A DNA stretch of 7,198 bases from Chloroflexota bacterium (GTDB taxonomy: Bacteria > Chloroflexota > UBA11872), in assembly GCA_026707185.1 (NCBI GenBank), contig JAPOXI010000068.1:1-7198 (forward strand), given 5' to 3'. Position numbers and translations under genes: made by a program. Positions 6,417-7,198 of this stretch are shown here, piece by piece. The notes under the pieces are model-generated. The model made no database searches and was not told the origin of the DNA. It was given only the letters and a program-made list of their open reading frames with translations. Within the stretch, counting starts at the first letter, position 1, and every line of letters begins with the position of its first letter.

Positions 6417-7198
6417 CTAGACCGGGGCAAACGGTCCCCCAAGGCGGCTGCCGGTCAGCTCGATGTATGCGTCTTCGAGGGTGGCTTCGCGCAGGCGCGA
6501 CTGGACGACTTCGGCGCCCGCCGCCGACACGCGCTGGGTGATGGCTTCCGCCGATCGCCAGCCTTCGGGCGCTCGCACCGCGACCTGAACGGCACCATCT
6601 CTCTCAGCCTCTCCCCACCAGAGGGCGGCCCCGCCGATAGCGGTGCGCGCCGCGGACGTGTTGCCGCGCAGCATTAGTTCCAGACGCGGCTCCACGCCGG
6701 CGCGGCTGATGAGGTCCGCAGGTCGATCTTCCGCAATGAGACGGCCCTTGTCGATGATCCCGACCCGGTCGCACACTTCATCAGCTTCGTGCATGTTGTG
6801 GGTCGTCAGGAGGATCGCCTTTCCCTCCTGACGGAGTTCATTGACGAATCCGCGGGTCGCGCGTGCCGCGGCGGGGTCGAGGGCGGCTGTGGGCTCGTCC
6901 AGGAGCAGTACCGGCGGGTCATGCATCAGGGTGCGAGCGAGATTGAGCCGCTGCTTCATGCCGGTGCTGTAGGACTCGACCAGCTCATCCGTGCGATCGG
7001 CGAGCCCGAGCCGTTCCATGAGTTCATCGGTGCGCCGGCGAATCGCATTGCCGTCCATGAATACGAGGCGCCCGAACATCTGCAAGTTCTCGCGGCCGGT
7101 CAGCCGCCAAAAGACTCCGCGTTCGCCGGCAAACATCACGCCAATGCGCGTCCGCACCTCGGTGCCGTCGCGAACCGTGTCGTGCCCGCAGATGCTGG
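6417..7198 (-). CDS. ABC-2 type exporter, ATP-binding subunit (5' end outside the window)
   Basis: Partial cytosolic ATPase: 259 residues are visible and the N-terminus with the Walker A loop lies beyond 7198. The frame stays open through 7198, reading GHDTVRDGTEVRTRIGV, typical of the stretch after Walker A, so the GTG at 7157 is an internal Val codon and not the start. Counting from that Val as 1: the Q-loop region reads VMFAGERGVFWRLTGREN (7-24), where A-G replaces the usual Gln, as is common in ABC-2 ATPases. The signature YSTGMKQR (63-70) is the ABC-2 variant of LSGGQ. Walker B is VLLLDE (83-88), the D-loop is AALDP (91-95) and the switch histidine is H120 in TTHNMHEAD. The C-terminal LEDAYIELTG (227-236) is also typical. 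It is the first gene visible in the operon with the two permeases, and it should power substrate export from the cytosol. Confidence 0.92.
   Translation of the reverse strand, partial: SICGHDTVRDGTEVRTRIGVMFAGERGVFWRLTGRENLQMFGRLVFMDGNAIRRRTDELMERLGLADRTDELVESYSTGMKQRLNLARTLMHDPPVLLLDEPTAALDPAAARATRGFVNELRQEGKAILLTTHNMHEADEVCDRVGIIDKGRLIAEDRPADLISRAGVEPRLELMLRGNTSAARTAIGGAALWWGEAERDGAVQVAVRAPEGWRSAEAITQRVSAAGAEVVQSRLREATLEDAYIELTGSRLGGPFAPV

Noticed and set aside
7155..7157. GTG at 7157 as the start of the ABC ATPase gene
   Set aside because: The frame stays open to the window edge and the preceding residues (GHDTVRDGTE) are typical of ABC ATPases, so this is an internal Val and the real start and Walker A lie outside the window.

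Overview
The window is high-GC bacterial DNA, roughly 60% G+C by eye. It carries tightly packed genes with frequent GTG/TTG starts and two membrane exporter systems. Families and base composition would fit Actinomycetota, Chloroflexota or a high-GC proteobacterium. No rRNA or lineage-specific marker is present, so the phylum stays open. There are no insertion sequences, tRNAs, CRISPR arrays, phage genes or toxin-antitoxin genes that I can recognise.

Layout, left to right. (1) Positions 1-125 hold no supported gene, only an AT-rich patch at about 82-96 that may belong to the promoter of the next gene. (2) A GNAT-family acetyltransferase (126-872, +) is the only rightward gene. (3) A 144-bp convergent gap (873-1016) holds two short inverted repeats and no clear U-tract terminator. 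(4) A leftward two-gene operon follows: a 12-TM MMPL/RND transporter (2235-4421, -), then, after 9 bp, a DUF2236 (MpaB / latex-clearing-protein-like) haem oxygenase homologue (1017-2225, -). (5) The 334-bp non-coding gap 4422-4755 should contain the promoter of that operon. It holds a candidate -35/-10 pair, a (CACGA)n micro-repeat and a CACATG-N14-CATGTG inverted repeat. (6) A second leftward operon encodes an ABC-2 type exporter: the ATPase (6417 to beyond 7198, 5' end missing) and two paralogous integral-membrane subunits (about 5576-6409 and 4756-5589), linked by short gaps or overlaps.

How the genes may work together. The ABC operon looks like a complete exporter (one ATPase plus two permeases forming a heterodimer), apart from the ATPase N-terminus that lies outside the window. 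The MMPL-oxygenase pair combines a proton-driven exporter of a family that typically moves lipids with a haem oxygenase of a family known to cleave isoprenoid chains. Oxidation and transport of one hydrophobic compound is therefore a reasonable inference, but not one the sequence proves. The oxygenase keeps the Arg and His expected at the haem site, but has Asn where latex-clearing protein has Thr. No transcription factor is encoded, so regulation can only be guessed from the gap sequence.
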